A stretch of 37,075 nt of DNA from Myxococcales bacterium. Lineage in GTDB: Bacteria; Myxococcota_A; Polyangia; Polyangiales; Polyangiaceae. The translations under genes were made by a program, and so were the position numbers. Position 1 is the first letter of the stretch; each line of letters starts with the position of its first letter. The DNA is taken from positions 1-37,075 of the forward strand of contig JACRDA010000158.1 of NCBI GenBank assembly GCA_016212965.1, written 5' to 3'. The notes below the pieces were generated by a model, which was given only the letters and a program-made list of their open reading frames with translations, was not told where the DNA came from and searched no databases. This document shows, one piece after another, positions 16,437 to 26,436 of the stretch.

Positions 16437-16452
16437 CGCGGCCTCGGCCGCG
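16437..16452. terminator. GC hairpin between convergent genes
   Basis: CGCGGCCTCGGCCGCG is a 7-bp perfect inverted repeat around TC, in the 67-bp gap between the convergent genes ending at 16410 and 16478. There is no T-tract on either side, so it is at best a weak or Rho-assisted, bidirectional terminator. Confidence 0.4.
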
Positions 16453-16477
16453 AGCCGATCGCGACGGCCCCGCTTGC

Positions 16478-17029
16478 TCACCACCCCCCGATGTGGTGGG
16501 CCGTGACGAGCTCGAGCAGCGCCTGGAGCGCCGGATCGGAGGGCGCAGCGCCGGTGCGCCAGGCGCGCTCGACGGTCGTCGCGTCGGACAGCCGGATCCA
16601 CAGCGTCACGGTGTCGACGCCCGGGACCGACCCGCCCTCGGGTGCGGCGAGGAAGGCGCGAGCGGCGGCCCATATTTCGTCCCGGATCTCGGGCGCGAGC
16701 TCGCCCCGATCCTGGTGGACGAAGGGCGGGTCGTCGCCGCTCAGGTGAGCGCCCGTCATCGAGCCGTCCGCGTGGAGCTCCCACATCGCCATCCCCTTCT
16801 GGGGTCGCACGGTGATGCCGACTGCCGCGATGGTGGCGGACGCGGGTGCGGAGGCGGAGCCGGAGGCGGACGCGTTCGCGATCGTGGGTGGCTGCGAGGT
16901 GGAGACGCTGGCAGAGGTTCGGGGCGCACCCGCGGGCGGTGGGTCGGCTGGCCGCCCGCGGACGTCGCCGTGGCAGGCGCACGCGGTGGTCGCGACGGCC
17001 ACGGTCCAGGCGGCGACTCGGGTGTGCAC
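16478..17029 (-). CDS. Putative exported lipoprotein downstream of the sigma-54 activator
   Basis: A 183-residue protein with a short signal sequence ending in TTACAC (a weak lipobox), then a Pro/Ser/Ala-rich linker (about residues 25-68), then a soluble domain of about 115 residues (TVRPQKGMAMWELHADGS, VTLWIRLSDATTVERAWR). No family recognised. The GTG start lacks a clear ribosome site. It follows the sigma-54 activator gene by 50 bp on the same strand, so it may be co-transcribed with it and could be an accessory to the cytochrome module; that link rests on position only. Confidence 0.72.
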   Translation of the reverse strand: MHTRVAAWTVAVATTACACHGDVRGRPADPPPAGAPRTSASVSTSQPPTIANASASGSASAPASATIAAVGITVRPQKGMAMWELHADGSMTGAHLSGDDPPFVHQDRGELAPEIRDEIWAAARAFLAAPEGGSVPGVDTVTLWIRLSDATTVERAWRTGAAPSDPALQALLELVTAHHIGGW

Positions 17030-17078
17030 GCGCCGATGGTACGGCGAGAGCGCGTCCGACGCGAGCGAGCCCGGGGAC

Positions 17079-18818
<1,740 letters not shown>

Positions 18819-18823
18819 GGGAT

Positions 18824-18828
18824 CCTCC
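18824..18828 (-). promoter_or_regulatory. Ribosome binding site deciding the activator start
   Basis: GGAGG on the minus strand, five bases before GTG 18818. It lies inside the open frame that extends upstream to GTG 18845, and is the reason to prefer the shorter start. Confidence 0.7.
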
Positions 18829-18860
18829 GATCCCCAGTGGCGCACTACCCGAGGCCATCA

Positions 18861-18953
18861 TGCAACGCCGGCGCTGCATGCGCAACGCAACGCGCGCTGC
18901 AGAGTGTTGCGCGGAGTTGCGCCGCCGCCTGCCGTCTGCCTCGCCGATTGCGC
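18861..18953. promoter_or_regulatory. Putative upstream activator sites: cluster of GTTGC repeats
   Basis: The gap between activator and cytochrome holds repeated GTTGC-type motifs in both orientations: TGCAAC (18861), GCGCAAC (18880-18886), GCAAC (18887-18891), GTTGCGC (18906-18912), GTTGCGC (18916-18922) and TTGCGCA (18947-18953). The inner set forms an inverted repeat centred near 18901, about 97 bp upstream of the -24 element. Spacing and symmetry suit binding of an enhancer-binding protein oligomer, which would also overlap the activator's own promoter. Confidence 0.6.
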
Positions 18954-18996
18954 ACATGTATCGGAAATTGCATGTGATTCTGTCGCGATCCGCGGG

Positions 18997-19012
18997 TGGC
19001 ACGGGTGCTGCA
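18997..19012 (+). promoter_or_regulatory. Sigma-54 (-24/-12) promoter of the octaheme cytochrome gene
   Basis: TGGCAC (18997-19002), five bases, then CTGCA (19008-19012) matches the sigma-54 consensus TGGCAC-N5-TTGCW with one mismatch in the -12 box. Transcription would start near 19022, giving a leader of about 34 bases before GTG 19056. It faces the cytochrome gene, and a sigma-54 activator is encoded divergently. Confidence 0.7.
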
Positions 19013-19055
19013 AAGCGCGCGTCCAACAACCATGCGGGGGCGTGGAGAGAACACC

Positions 19056-21170
19056 GTGCACATGCGAAATGCCGCCTGGCTCTGGCTCGTCGTCGCGGGC
19101 TGCTCGACCAGCTCCGGCGAGACGACGAGCACCGCCACGACGACCACCACCAGCCCGACCTGCGCGCCCGCGTGCGACATCGCGGCGTGCGAGACCTGTG
19201 ACACCTCGGGGGCCACGCCTGCCTGCGTGCCGCTCTGCGGTGCCGCTACCGAGTGCGTTGCGGGCGCCTGCGAGCCCACCCCGGTCGCGACCTGCGAGCC
19301 GGTTTGCGGGGCCTGTCAGCACTGCGACACCACGCTCGCGACGCCGGTCTGCGTCGGCAACTGCGGGCCCGACCTCTTGTGCCAGGACGGCGCGTGCGTC
19401 GCGGCCCCGGCGGTCGAGTGTGCCCCGGCCTGCGGTCCCTGCGAGATGTGCGACACGAGCGGCACACCCGCCTGCGTCGGCCTGTGCGGCGCGGGTGCAA
19501 CCTGCGACGCGAACGCGAACGCCTGCGTGAGCGTGGCGAGCTATCACCAGGCGCTCGGCGACCCCGGCGGGCCCTTGCACGGCCCCTTCGCGAGCCCCTA
19601 CGCCGTCACGGCCACGTGCATCGGCTGCCACACCGATGCGGCCGCCCAGGTGATGGCCACCGCGCACTGGACGTGGGCCGGGCAGACGCCCGACCTGGTC
19701 ACGCCGAACGGCACGCCGCAGAACCCGGGCGACATCGGCAAGGTGAACCTCCTCAACAACTTCTGCGTGGGTGTGGCCTCGAACGAGAAGCGCTGCGACC
19801 AGTGCCACGCAGGCTACGGCGGCGACCCGAGCGCGGCGAAGGCGCAGAAGTCGGCGCGCGCCTACACGTCGGACGATCCGGTCACGGGGGACTCGTCGAT
19901 CGCGCTCGCGAGCCGCATCGATTGCCTCGTGTGCCACTCCAATCCCACCGCGGGCTACGCGAAGGACCCCAAGAACTTCGGCCTCCCGACGGCGGCCGTG
20001 AACCTCGCCGTCGCGGCGCAGGACGTCCGCAAGCCGACGCGCAGCAACTGCGGCGCCTGCCACTTCTACGCCGGCGGCGGCGACAGCGTGAAGCTCATGG
20101 GCTCCTCGCTGAAGAACCCCTCCGAGGCCATCGACGTGCACATGGGCCGCGGCATGGAGTGTGCCGACTGCCACGCGTCCGCCGGCCACGTGTTCCGCGG
20201 CGGCGGCATCCACACGCCGACGCACACGGCGCGCACGAGCTGCTCGGACTGCCACACTCTCACGCCCCACGAGGGCGTCGTGCCGTCGAACGGCCAGGTG
20301 CTCGACGACCACACGGCGACGGTGTCCTGCCAGACGTGCCACATCCCGAAGTTCAGCCGTGGCCAGTTCACGAAGATGGACTGGAACTGGTCGACGGCGG
20401 GTGACAACCAGACCTGCGCGGGGACGCCCGGCACCTGCGTCGCGGGTGTGGTCTCGATCAAGGTTGCGGACGACGGCGTGACGCCCGATCCGAGCGCCGC
20501 GGTCGCGGTGACCTCGTACGACTACGTGAAGGGCAACTTCGTCTGGAAGAAGAACGTCGTGCCTGCCTACCGCTGGTACAACCAGAAGGGCACGCACGCG
20601 ACGACGGCCGACCGCGTGAGCTATGGCTCGCTCGGGACGACGCCGGCCGACGACAACCGGATCTCGCTCGGCGAGCCGCAGGGCGCGCCCGGCGACGGGC
20701 TCATCATGCCCTTCAAGCTCATGCGCGGCCGGCAGGCCTTCTACATCGACGGCGCGCAGAGCTTCCCCATCAACCCGAACATGTTCGGGCCCGGGAGCTT
20801 CTGGGGCGTCATCCAGGCCCCGGGCTATCAGTACGCGGCGTACGACTTCGACGCCGGTGGTCCCGTCGCGCCGGGGCAGCCCTCCGTGGACGCGCTCTGG
20901 GGCAGGATCCTCGCGAACGGCGCGGTGGCCGCCGGTCAGCAGCCGAGTGGCACGCCGCCCATGGCGCCATGGCTCAGCGCCAATCCTGCGGTGCCCGGCT
21001 ACGACTGGCGCTACACGAAGCTTTACCTGGACCTGAACCACGAGGTCGCCCCGAAGGCCCAGGCGCTCGGCGCGGCCGGCTGCACGGACTGCCACAGTGC
21101 CGCGCCGCGGATCCCGATGTGCGAGCTCTACGCGGGCACGACGCCTCCTTGGGGCGTGGTCTGCCCCTGA
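19056..21170 (+). CDS. Octaheme c-type cytochrome, tetrathionate-reductase-like family, with N-terminal Cys-rich repeats
   Basis: Predicted exported multiheme reductase of about 704 residues. A lipobox VAGC (Cys16) follows a short hydrophobic segment, then a Thr/Ser linker. Residues about 36-160 hold three Cys-rich repeats, each with paired C-x2/3-C motifs and a CDTS/CDTT segment, which the family does not need. The cytochrome part has eight CxxCH heme sites (CIGCH at 188, CDQCH at 247, CLVCH, CGACH, CADCH, CSDCH, CQTCH and CTDCH at 676). Family landmarks NNFC, CHAGYGG, NCGACHFYAGGGD and CQTCHIPKFSRG match octaheme tetrathionate reductase-type proteins, which reduce tetrathionate and, in vitro, nitrite or hydroxylamine. 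GGAGAGA lies five bases before the GTG; ATG 19062 is an alternative. A sigma-54-like promoter precedes it. The physiological substrate here is unknown. Confidence 0.93.
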   Translation: MHMRNAAWLWLVVAGCSTSSGETTSTATTTTTSPTCAPACDIAACETCDTSGATPACVPLCGAATECVAGACEPTPVATCEPVCGACQHCDTTLATPVCVGNCGPDLLCQDGACVAAPAVECAPACGPCEMCDTSGTPACVGLCGAGATCDANANACVSVASYHQALGDPGGPLHGPFASPYAVTATCIGCHTDAAAQVMATAHWTWAGQTPDLVTPNGTPQNPGDIGKVNLLNNFCVGVASNEKRCDQCHAGYGGDPSAAKAQKSARAYTSDDPVTGDSSIALASRIDCLVCHSNPTAGYAKDPKNFGLPTAAVNLAVAAQDVRKPTRSNCGACHFYAGGGDSVKLMGSSLKNPSEAIDVHMGRGMECADCHASAGHVFRGGGIHTPTHTARTSCSDCHTLTPHEGVVPSNGQVLDDHTATVSCQTCHIPKFSRGQFTKMDWNWSTAGDNQTCAGTPGTCVAGVVSIKVADDGVTPDPSAAVAVTSYDYVKGNFVWKKNVVPAYRWYNQKGTHATTADRVSYGSLGTTPADDNRISLGEPQGAPGDGLIMPFKLMRGRQAFYIDGAQSFPINPNMFGPGSFWGVIQAPGYQYAAYDFDAGGPVAPGQPSVDALWGRILANGAVAAGQQPSGTPPMAPWLSANPAVPGYDWRYTKLYLDLNHEVAPKAQALGAAGCTDCHSAAPRIPMCELYAGTTPPWGVVCP

Positions 21171-21193
21171 CCCGCCGGGCCCCGTCGGCGGGT
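21170..21193 (+). terminator. Hairpin immediately after the cytochrome gene
   Basis: ACCCGCCG, an eight-base loop, then CGGCGGGT: an 8-bp perfect stem beginning at the last base of the cytochrome stop codon. No T-tract follows. Confidence 0.5.
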
Positions 21194-21217
21194 GCCTCGT
21201 CGCCGTGGGGAACCAGT

Positions 21218-21253
21218 GAGGGGATGGCTCGTCGGCATGCGAGTCATCCCCTC
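21218..21253 (+). terminator. Long second hairpin downstream of the cytochrome gene
   Basis: GAGGGGATGGCTCG (21218-21231) pairs with CGAGTCATCCCCTC (21240-21253) over 14 bp with one G-U pair and an eight-base loop. It is the strongest hairpin I noticed in a gap. It lacks a T-tract. Together with the hairpin at 21170-21193 it may end or stabilise the cytochrome transcript. Confidence 0.55.
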
Positions 21254-21349
21254 CGGTCGTTCGCTTGGCCTCTGCGGCCTCGGTGGTCTCGGGTCGCTCC
21301 GCGGCGCCTGACAAGCGACTCCGTGCCAGGGTAGCGGTACACTCGGGTC

Positions 21350-22138
21350 GTGTCCGAGCGACCTGCGTCGAATGCGCGGCTGTGCGAGCTCGACCGGGAG
21401 CCGCTCGGTCCGCGGGCCGACGAGGCGCTGCGCCGCATCGGAGCGTTCCTCTACGGCGTGAACCTCCCGCGGGTGCAGGGTTACGCCCTGCTCGCGGGCT
21501 ACGACCCCCACATCCACCGCATGGGGGCGTGGGCCGCGAGCTGGCTCGCGGGGGAACGCTCGTTCGAGGAGTGGCGCCTCGCGTGGGCGCAGAAACCGCG
21601 GGTCGATCCGGACCTGCCCGCGGAGCTCGCCGCGCTCGACGCCGTCGTCGCCGAGTGGCATCCGCGGGTGCTCGCGGCCGCGGCGACGGTGCCCGACGCG
21701 GGCGAGCGCGCCGAGATAGAGGACTACGTCGGGTCGAACCTCGAGCGCGCGAGCCGCACGTGGCGCGCGAGCGCATGGGTCGGGCGCGTGGAGCAGCTCG
21801 CGAAGGTACCGCTCGGCTCGTACCGCGCCACCTGGCGGGTGCTCGTCGGCGCCGGCATCGAGGCCGCGCTCCGGCGTGCGCACGCGCTGCTCGACACCGT
21901 GCGGGGCCATCTGCTCCGGGCTCCGCTCGGGGCGCCGGAGCTCGCTGCGATGCACGCCGCGCGCGAGCGCCTCGCGACCGACGTCGAGCGCTGGCTCGAA
22001 GAGCGGCGCCGGCAGCTCGGGCACCTGTCCGAGGACACCCTGCGGCTGCTCGCGCTCGGCGCGCCGGTCCCACCGCCGCTGCCCGAGGGCGTCACGCTCG
22101 CCCACGTGAGCGAGCTCACCGTGGCGGCCAAGGCCTGA
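21350..22138 (+). CDS. Protein of unknown function, helical
   Basis: A 262-residue, probably cytoplasmic and largely alpha-helical protein rich in Ala, Leu, Arg and Glu. It contains GAFLYGVNLPRVQGYALLAG and WLEERRRQLGHL; there is no signal peptide, membrane helix or recognisable catalytic motif. I do not recognise a family. The GTG start has no clear ribosome site; a TACACT hexamer lies 7-12 bases upstream, so a leaderless transcript is possible but unproven. It is isolated: cytochrome hairpins lie upstream, and a convergent lipoprotein gene ends 36 bp beyond its stop. Confidence 0.78.
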   Translation: MSERPASNARLCELDREPLGPRADEALRRIGAFLYGVNLPRVQGYALLAGYDPHIHRMGAWAASWLAGERSFEEWRLAWAQKPRVDPDLPAELAALDAVVAEWHPRVLAAAATVPDAGERAEIEDYVGSNLERASRTWRASAWVGRVEQLAKVPLGSYRATWRVLVGAGIEAALRRAHALLDTVRGHLLRAPLGAPELAAMHAARERLATDVERWLEERRRQLGHLSEDTLRLLALGAPVPPPLPEGVTLAHVSELTVAAKA

Positions 22139-22173
22139 GGGCGCGCACGCCTGGCCTGGGTCGGCAGAGTCGC

Positions 22174-23562
22174 CTACCTCCGGAAGCGCAGGACCCGGTC
22201 GCGTATCAAAGTGGTCGGCGCGGGGCCGGTATGCGTGCCCGGCTCGAGATACGGCCGCGTCGCGAGGATCCCAACCTTGCCGTCGTCGATGCCGCTCGGA
22301 CAGTCGCCCCGCGGTACCTCGAGGCAGTGCGTCCGACCGGCACAGGTCCGCGCGAGCACGTAGGCGTACAGCCTTGGTGCGTCGACGTCGCCGGGCAGGT
22401 AGCGCGCCGCGCTGCCGGCGAACTTCTCGCTCGTGACCCCCGCGACGCCGACGAGCTTGCGGAGTGCGTAGACGCTGATCCCGGAGTAGGTGGCCTTGCC
22501 GACCGCCGCGTGGTCGACTCCGTACACCACGAAGAAGTCCTCGTCCGACGTGAAGAGTATGCTCGGGGTCGTCGACGGATAGTGCGTGTCGCGATTGTCG
22601 CCCAGGCAGAGCCGCAGGCTCGCCAGGCACGCGGCCGGATCGTAGATGCCGTCGCCGAGCGGCAACGAGGTCGCGTCGAATCCAGCGTGTGCGGCCTTGA
22701 TGGCGGCCTCGAGGCGCTCGACGGCGCCCGCCAGGGACGCCTCGGTTCTCGCGAGGTCCTTCGGACGCGCGGGGGGCGAAGGCAGCGGTGCGCTCGGCGC
22801 GGATGCCTCCGGGGTCAGGCGGTAGACCTCCCCGCCCGGGGCGGACACATAGGCCTGCATTTGCGCCGTGTCGTCCGGGACGGCGAGGCGGAAGAGCACG
22901 CCGAACGTGTCCCCGCGCTCGTCGAGCCCGAATCGGCCCAGCGCCGGGTCGAGGACGATCACGTTGAGCGCCGCCTCGGGGACCCCCGCGGCGAGCAGAC
23001 CCTCCTTCACGCGCGCGACGGTGGTCGAGTCCGCGGCGGCGATGACCGCCGTGCGACCTGCCTGCGAGGCGATGACCTGGTCGTTGAGCGTCTCGGAGAG
23101 GCTCGCGAAGACCGGACGGCGCACGCCGAGCGGCCCGGAACGATCCATCACGTAGGGCGTGAAGCCAAAGTACTTCGCCGGCGGCGGGAGGGGCCCGACG
23201 AACACGATCGCCTCGTCGGCGCGGAGCCGGACGAAATTCGCCGTCCCGTCCGGGCGAGCGTCCGAGCTCGGCGCCTCGGACGGCGCCGGGGGAACGAAGA
23301 ACGAGGCATACGGGCTCGCGGGGTTGTTGCCGGCGCAGCTCAGCTCGCAGCAGTCGGACATGTCGAGGAACTCGAAGGTCCCGCGACCGACCACGAAACC
23401 GCGTGCGGCCAGCGCTTCCTCGACGGGGGTGGCGGGGTGCGCGTGGACCTTCGACGACGCGCCGGAGGGAAGGGCTCGCGGCCGCCCCGTGCAGGCCTGC
23501 AGTGCACACCAGGCGAGCACGAGCGACAGGGCGAGGACGTGGCGAGAGGGCTTGCGGGACAC
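22174..23562 (-). CDS. Large secreted lipoprotein of unknown function
   Basis: A 462-residue predicted lipoprotein. The signal sequence RHVLALSLVLAWCALQAC provides a lipobox-like LQAC. The mature protein contains a Cys-rich spot (DMSDCCELSCAGNN), followed by FVGPLPPPAKYFGFTPYVMD and, later, TSDEDFFVVYGVDHAAVGKA, which look like a large mixed alpha/beta domain. I do not recognise the family. It begins at a GTG just before the hydrophobic segment. It is divergent from the GNAT gene (70 bp gap) and convergent with the unknown gene at 21350-22138. Confidence 0.83.
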   Translation of the reverse strand: MSRKPSRHVLALSLVLAWCALQACTGRPRALPSGASSKVHAHPATPVEEALAARGFVVGRGTFEFLDMSDCCELSCAGNNPASPYASFFVPPAPSEAPSSDARPDGTANFVRLRADEAIVFVGPLPPPAKYFGFTPYVMDRSGPLGVRRPVFASLSETLNDQVIASQAGRTAVIAAADSTTVARVKEGLLAAGVPEAALNVIVLDPALGRFGLDERGDTFGVLFRLAVPDDTAQMQAYVSAPGGEVYRLTPEASAPSAPLPSPPARPKDLARTEASLAGAVERLEAAIKAAHAGFDATSLPLGDGIYDPAACLASLRLCLGDNRDTHYPSTTPSILFTSDEDFFVVYGVDHAAVGKATYSGISVYALRKLVGVAGVTSEKFAGSAARYLPGDVDAPRLYAYVLARTCAGRTHCLEVPRGDCPSGIDDGKVGILATRPYLEPGTHTGPAPTTLIRDRVLRFRR

Positions 23563-23631
23563 GCGCGTAGCGTTAGCATCGCGTTCGTCGCGCGGAATGG
23601 GAATTGCAGCAGGTGCGCGGAGGGTGATCCC

Positions 23632-24423
23632 ATGCGCATCATCGATCTCGACGACGAGCACCGTGGGCTCTTCGCGACGTGCCTCGAGGACTGGTCCGAC
23701 GAGATGAAGGAGGCTGGCCCGCGGCGGGCGAGGTGGGTCGAGCGAGAGCTCGGGCACGGCTTGCGCGCCAAGCTCGCCCTCGATGACGCCGGTCGCGTTG
23801 GCGGGATGATCCAGTACCTGCCCATCGAGCGATCCATGGTGGACGGCTCGGGTCTTTACTTCATTCCCTGCATCTGGGTGCATGGCCACCGGCAGGGTCG
23901 AGGCGACTTCCAGGGTCACGGCATGGGCACGGCCCTGCTCGCGGCCGCGGAGGACGACGCGCGCGCGCTCGGCGCCGGCGGGATGGCCGCGTGGGGGCTG
24001 TGGCTCCCGGTGTGGATGAAGGCCTCGTGGTACAAGAAGCACGGCTACCGCAAGGCCGACCGGCAGGGGATGAGCGTGCTCGTGTGGAAGCCCTTTCGCG
24101 ACGACGCGCTCGCCCCGCGCTGGTATCCGCGGCCGAGACCGGCGCCGCCGCTCGAGCGCGTGCCCGGCAAGGTGACCGTCACCGTGCTCACCAGCGGCTG
24201 GTGCAGCGGCTACAACCTCTGCGCGGCGCGCGCCGAGCGCGCCTGTCGCGAGCTCGGCGACGCGGTCGCGTACCGCGAGATCGACACCTCGGAGCGCGCC
24301 GTCGTCGCGCGCTGGGGTGACGCCGACGCCCTCTACGTCGACGGTCGGCCGGTGCGCAACGGTCCGCCGCCGAGCTACACCAAGCTCCGCGCGCGCATCG
24401 CGAAGCGGCTGCCGAGCGCGTAG
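23632..24423 (+). CDS. GNAT N-acetyltransferase with C-terminal YoaP-like domain
   Basis: A 263-residue two-domain protein. Residues 1-165 form a GNAT acyl-CoA transferase fold: the acetyl-CoA loop is QGHGMGTALL and the C-terminal strand region has WYKKHGYRKAD. The last about 90 residues form a thioredoxin-like YoaP-type domain with WCSGYNLC, where two cysteines are five residues apart rather than in a CxxC, followed by EIDTSER and ALYVDGRPVRNGPP. This two-domain arrangement is known as YoaP-like, but substrate and role are not established. GGAGGG lies before the ATG. It is divergent from the lipoprotein gene. Confidence 0.88.
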   Translation: MRIIDLDDEHRGLFATCLEDWSDEMKEAGPRRARWVERELGHGLRAKLALDDAGRVGGMIQYLPIERSMVDGSGLYFIPCIWVHGHRQGRGDFQGHGMGTALLAAAEDDARALGAGGMAAWGLWLPVWMKASWYKKHGYRKADRQGMSVLVWKPFRDDALAPRWYPRPRPAPPLERVPGKVTVTVLTSGWCSGYNLCAARAERACRELGDAVAYREIDTSERAVVARWGDADALYVDGRPVRNGPPPSYTKLRARIAKRLPSA

Positions 24424-24605
24424 CACGGCGAGCGGCTTGCGCGTCACCGGCAACTCGTGCGCGAGCGTCGGCGCCGTTTCGCGCCTTCCCCCGGCCGCCG
24501 TTCGTGGATTTCCGCCGACTCTGCGAGCCCCCCGCACCGGCGGCGTCGATCCCGGGTATTTGCCCGGTGGCGGTACGAGACTTGCTCGCCCATGGTAGGG
24601 GCACC

Positions 24606-25745
24606 ATGACCTGCGCACGCATCCGAGCGGTGGACGGTCGAGGGGAGGGACGGGACCACGTGCGCCGTCGCGACGCCGACGTTCGGCGGTCGGAGGGCCT
24701 CGCGAGCGAGCGGCCGCCCCCCACGATCCAGCCGGGCCCGCACCATGCCGCCCCGGTCGACCGCGCGAGCTCCCGCCGCCGGATCACGGCGCCGATGCCC
24801 CTCGTCATCGACGAGCGCAGCCGGACCTCGACCAGCAGCAAGGACACGATCCCGATCGGACGCGACGAGTCGCACGAGCCCGCCGAGCGCGAGGTCCCGC
24901 GCGTGCGCGACCGCTGCCTCTTGACGCTCCTGTCCGGGGAGCACATCGGTGCCTTCTTCCACGTCAGCGAGCACGGGCTCGTCGTCGGCCGGGGCGACGA
25001 CGCGGACGCGCGCATCGACGACCCCTACGTCTCGCGGCGGCACGCGCGCTTCTCCATGGTCGACGGCATTCCCTACGTGGCCGACCTCGGGAGCTGCAAC
25101 GGGACCTACGTCGCCGGCCAGCGCATCGCGGAGCCCCAGATGCTGCGCCACGGCCAGCACGTCCGCCTCGGCCGCGACGTCATCCTGCGCTCGGGCCTCT
25201 ACGACGCGGTCGAGGAAAGGGCGCTGCTCGAGCTCTACGAGTCGAGCTTCGAGGATCTGCTCACCGGCGCGCACAACCGCCGCTACTTCGAGACCCAGCT
25301 CGACGCCGAGCGGGCCTACGGCCGCCGTCACTCGACGCCGCTGTCGGTCCTGCTCTTCGACGTCGACCACTTCAAGCACGTCAACGATGCCTTCGGGCAC
25401 CAGGTGGGCGACGGCGTCCTGCGCGTGGTCGCGACCGCCGTGCAGCGCGTGCTCCGGCCCGAGGACGTGCTCGCGCGCTACGGCGGCGACGAGTTCGCGG
25501 TCCTCTTGCGCGACACCTCGGGGCGCGAGGCCGAGATCCTGAGCGAGCGCATCCGGCGCACCATCGAGCGGCTGCCGTTCCGGCCGCGCGGTCGCGATCT
25601 GCGCGTGAGCGTGAGCGTGGGCGTCTCCACCCTGGAGCCCGGCGGCGACAGCGACGGTCAGACGCTCATGACGGTCGCGGACGAGGCCATGTACGAGGCC
25701 AAGGCGCGCGGGCGCAACTGCGTCGTGTCCCTGACCCGGCACTGA
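24606..25745 (+). CDS. FHA-GGDEF diguanylate cyclase
   Basis: Makes cyclic di-GMP from two GTP. After a basic, disordered N-terminus, an FHA domain (about residues 101-195) has LVVGRGDDAD, VSRRHARF and NGTYVAGQRI, as needed for phosphothreonine peptide binding. The GGDEF domain (about 205-375) has the intact active site GGDEF at 293-297 and an allosteric inhibition I-site RPED (284-287) five residues before it. So activity is predicted, with product inhibition and control by a phosphorylated partner, probably a Ser/Thr kinase substrate. The ATG has AGGGG five bases upstream; the frame extends further upstream, and ATG 24796 is a later alternative. Confidence 0.92.
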   Translation: MTCARIRAVDGRGEGRDHVRRRDADVRRSEGLASERPPPTIQPGPHHAAPVDRASSRRRITAPMPLVIDERSRTSTSSKDTIPIGRDESHEPAEREVPRVRDRCLLTLLSGEHIGAFFHVSEHGLVVGRGDDADARIDDPYVSRRHARFSMVDGIPYVADLGSCNGTYVAGQRIAEPQMLRHGQHVRLGRDVILRSGLYDAVEERALLELYESSFEDLLTGAHNRRYFETQLDAERAYGRRHSTPLSVLLFDVDHFKHVNDAFGHQVGDGVLRVVATAVQRVLRPEDVLARYGGDEFAVLLRDTSGREAEILSERIRRTIERLPFRPRGRDLRVSVSVGVSTLEPGGDSDGQTLMTVADEAMYEAKARGRNCVVSLTRH

Positions 25746-25798
25746 GAGCCCGTGCGCGTCGCCTCGGGGCGGCGCGCCCCGTGGTAATCTCGGGGCCG

Positions 25799-26308
25799 AT
25801 GTCGCCGTCGAGCCTTGCCGCCTTCAAGGCCCAGGCCGAGGAGCTCGGGCGCGCCGGGTTCGCGGCGCGCTATCCGCTCGGGCTCCTGGTGCGCTTCCCG
25901 ACCGAGAGCGTCGCCTCGGCCGAGGGGTCGGCCGAGGACGAGACCGCGGTGTTCTCGCGCGCCACGCTCGGTTCGCGGAGCGCGCAGGCCGACTGGATCC
26001 TCGCGCCGCTCGTCAAGCGCCCCGGCAACCCCTTTCCGACGCAGCTCTTCGTGGGGCGCGCGCGCCAGAGCGACATCTGCCTCGAGGACGCCTCGGTCAC
26101 GCGCGTGCACGCCTACTTCAAGCTCGGCGACGGGGTCGTCGTGGGCCTGCGCGACTGCGGCTCGGGCAACGGCACCTTCGTCAACGGGGTGCGCCTGGGC
26201 CCGGAGGAGCTCTGTCCGGTCCGACCGGGCGATCGCGTGGCCTTCGGCGTCGTGGAGCTGCAGCTCCTGACGGCGCTCGTCGCCCACGGCTTTCTCTCGT
26301 GGGCCTGA
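25799..26308 (+). CDS. FHA-domain protein
   Basis: A 169-residue protein: an N-terminal region of about 75 residues without known motifs, then an FHA domain (FVGRARQSDICL, SVTRVHAYF, GSGNGTFVNGVRL). The FHA core keeps the usual Gly-Arg, Ser...His and Asn-Gly positions, so it should bind phosphothreonine peptides. It lies 53 bp after the FHA-GGDEF gene on the same strand and is probably co-transcribed; the two could compete for, or share, a phosphorylated partner. The ATG follows GGGG; an in-frame GTG 18 bases upstream is an alternative. Confidence 0.87.
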   Translation: MSPSSLAAFKAQAEELGRAGFAARYPLGLLVRFPTESVASAEGSAEDETAVFSRATLGSRSAQADWILAPLVKRPGNPFPTQLFVGRARQSDICLEDASVTRVHAYFKLGDGVVVGLRDCGSGNGTFVNGVRLGPEELCPVRPGDRVAFGVVELQLLTALVAHGFLSWA

Positions 26309-26436
26309 ATCGGCAACGGGTCGCTGGTCGGTGCCACTGGCGCGCGGTTTGTTGATCGCCGTCAAGGCGCTGGCCGACGATCGGGAGGAGGGTACGCGCT
26401 TCGCGCTCGCACTTGCCGGCGCGCGGGGAGCGCTCG

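Noticed and set aside
18858..22073. Very long open frame on the minus strand opposite the cytochrome gene
   Set aside because: It is the antisense shadow of GC-rich coding sequence: composition is Arg/Ala-rich, with no motifs, and the plus strand encodes eight heme sites and family landmarks.
21265..24423. Long plus-strand open frame of more than 1000 codons
   Set aside because: Only its last 264 codons (GNAT-YoaP) are real; the rest runs antisense to the lipoprotein at 22174-23562 and out of frame over the unknown gene at 21350-22138.
24552..24567. CCGGG-N6-CCCGG inverted repeat as a terminator of the GNAT gene
   Set aside because: The stem is only 5 bp, it lies about 130 bp after the stop, and such short repeats are expected by chance at this GC content.
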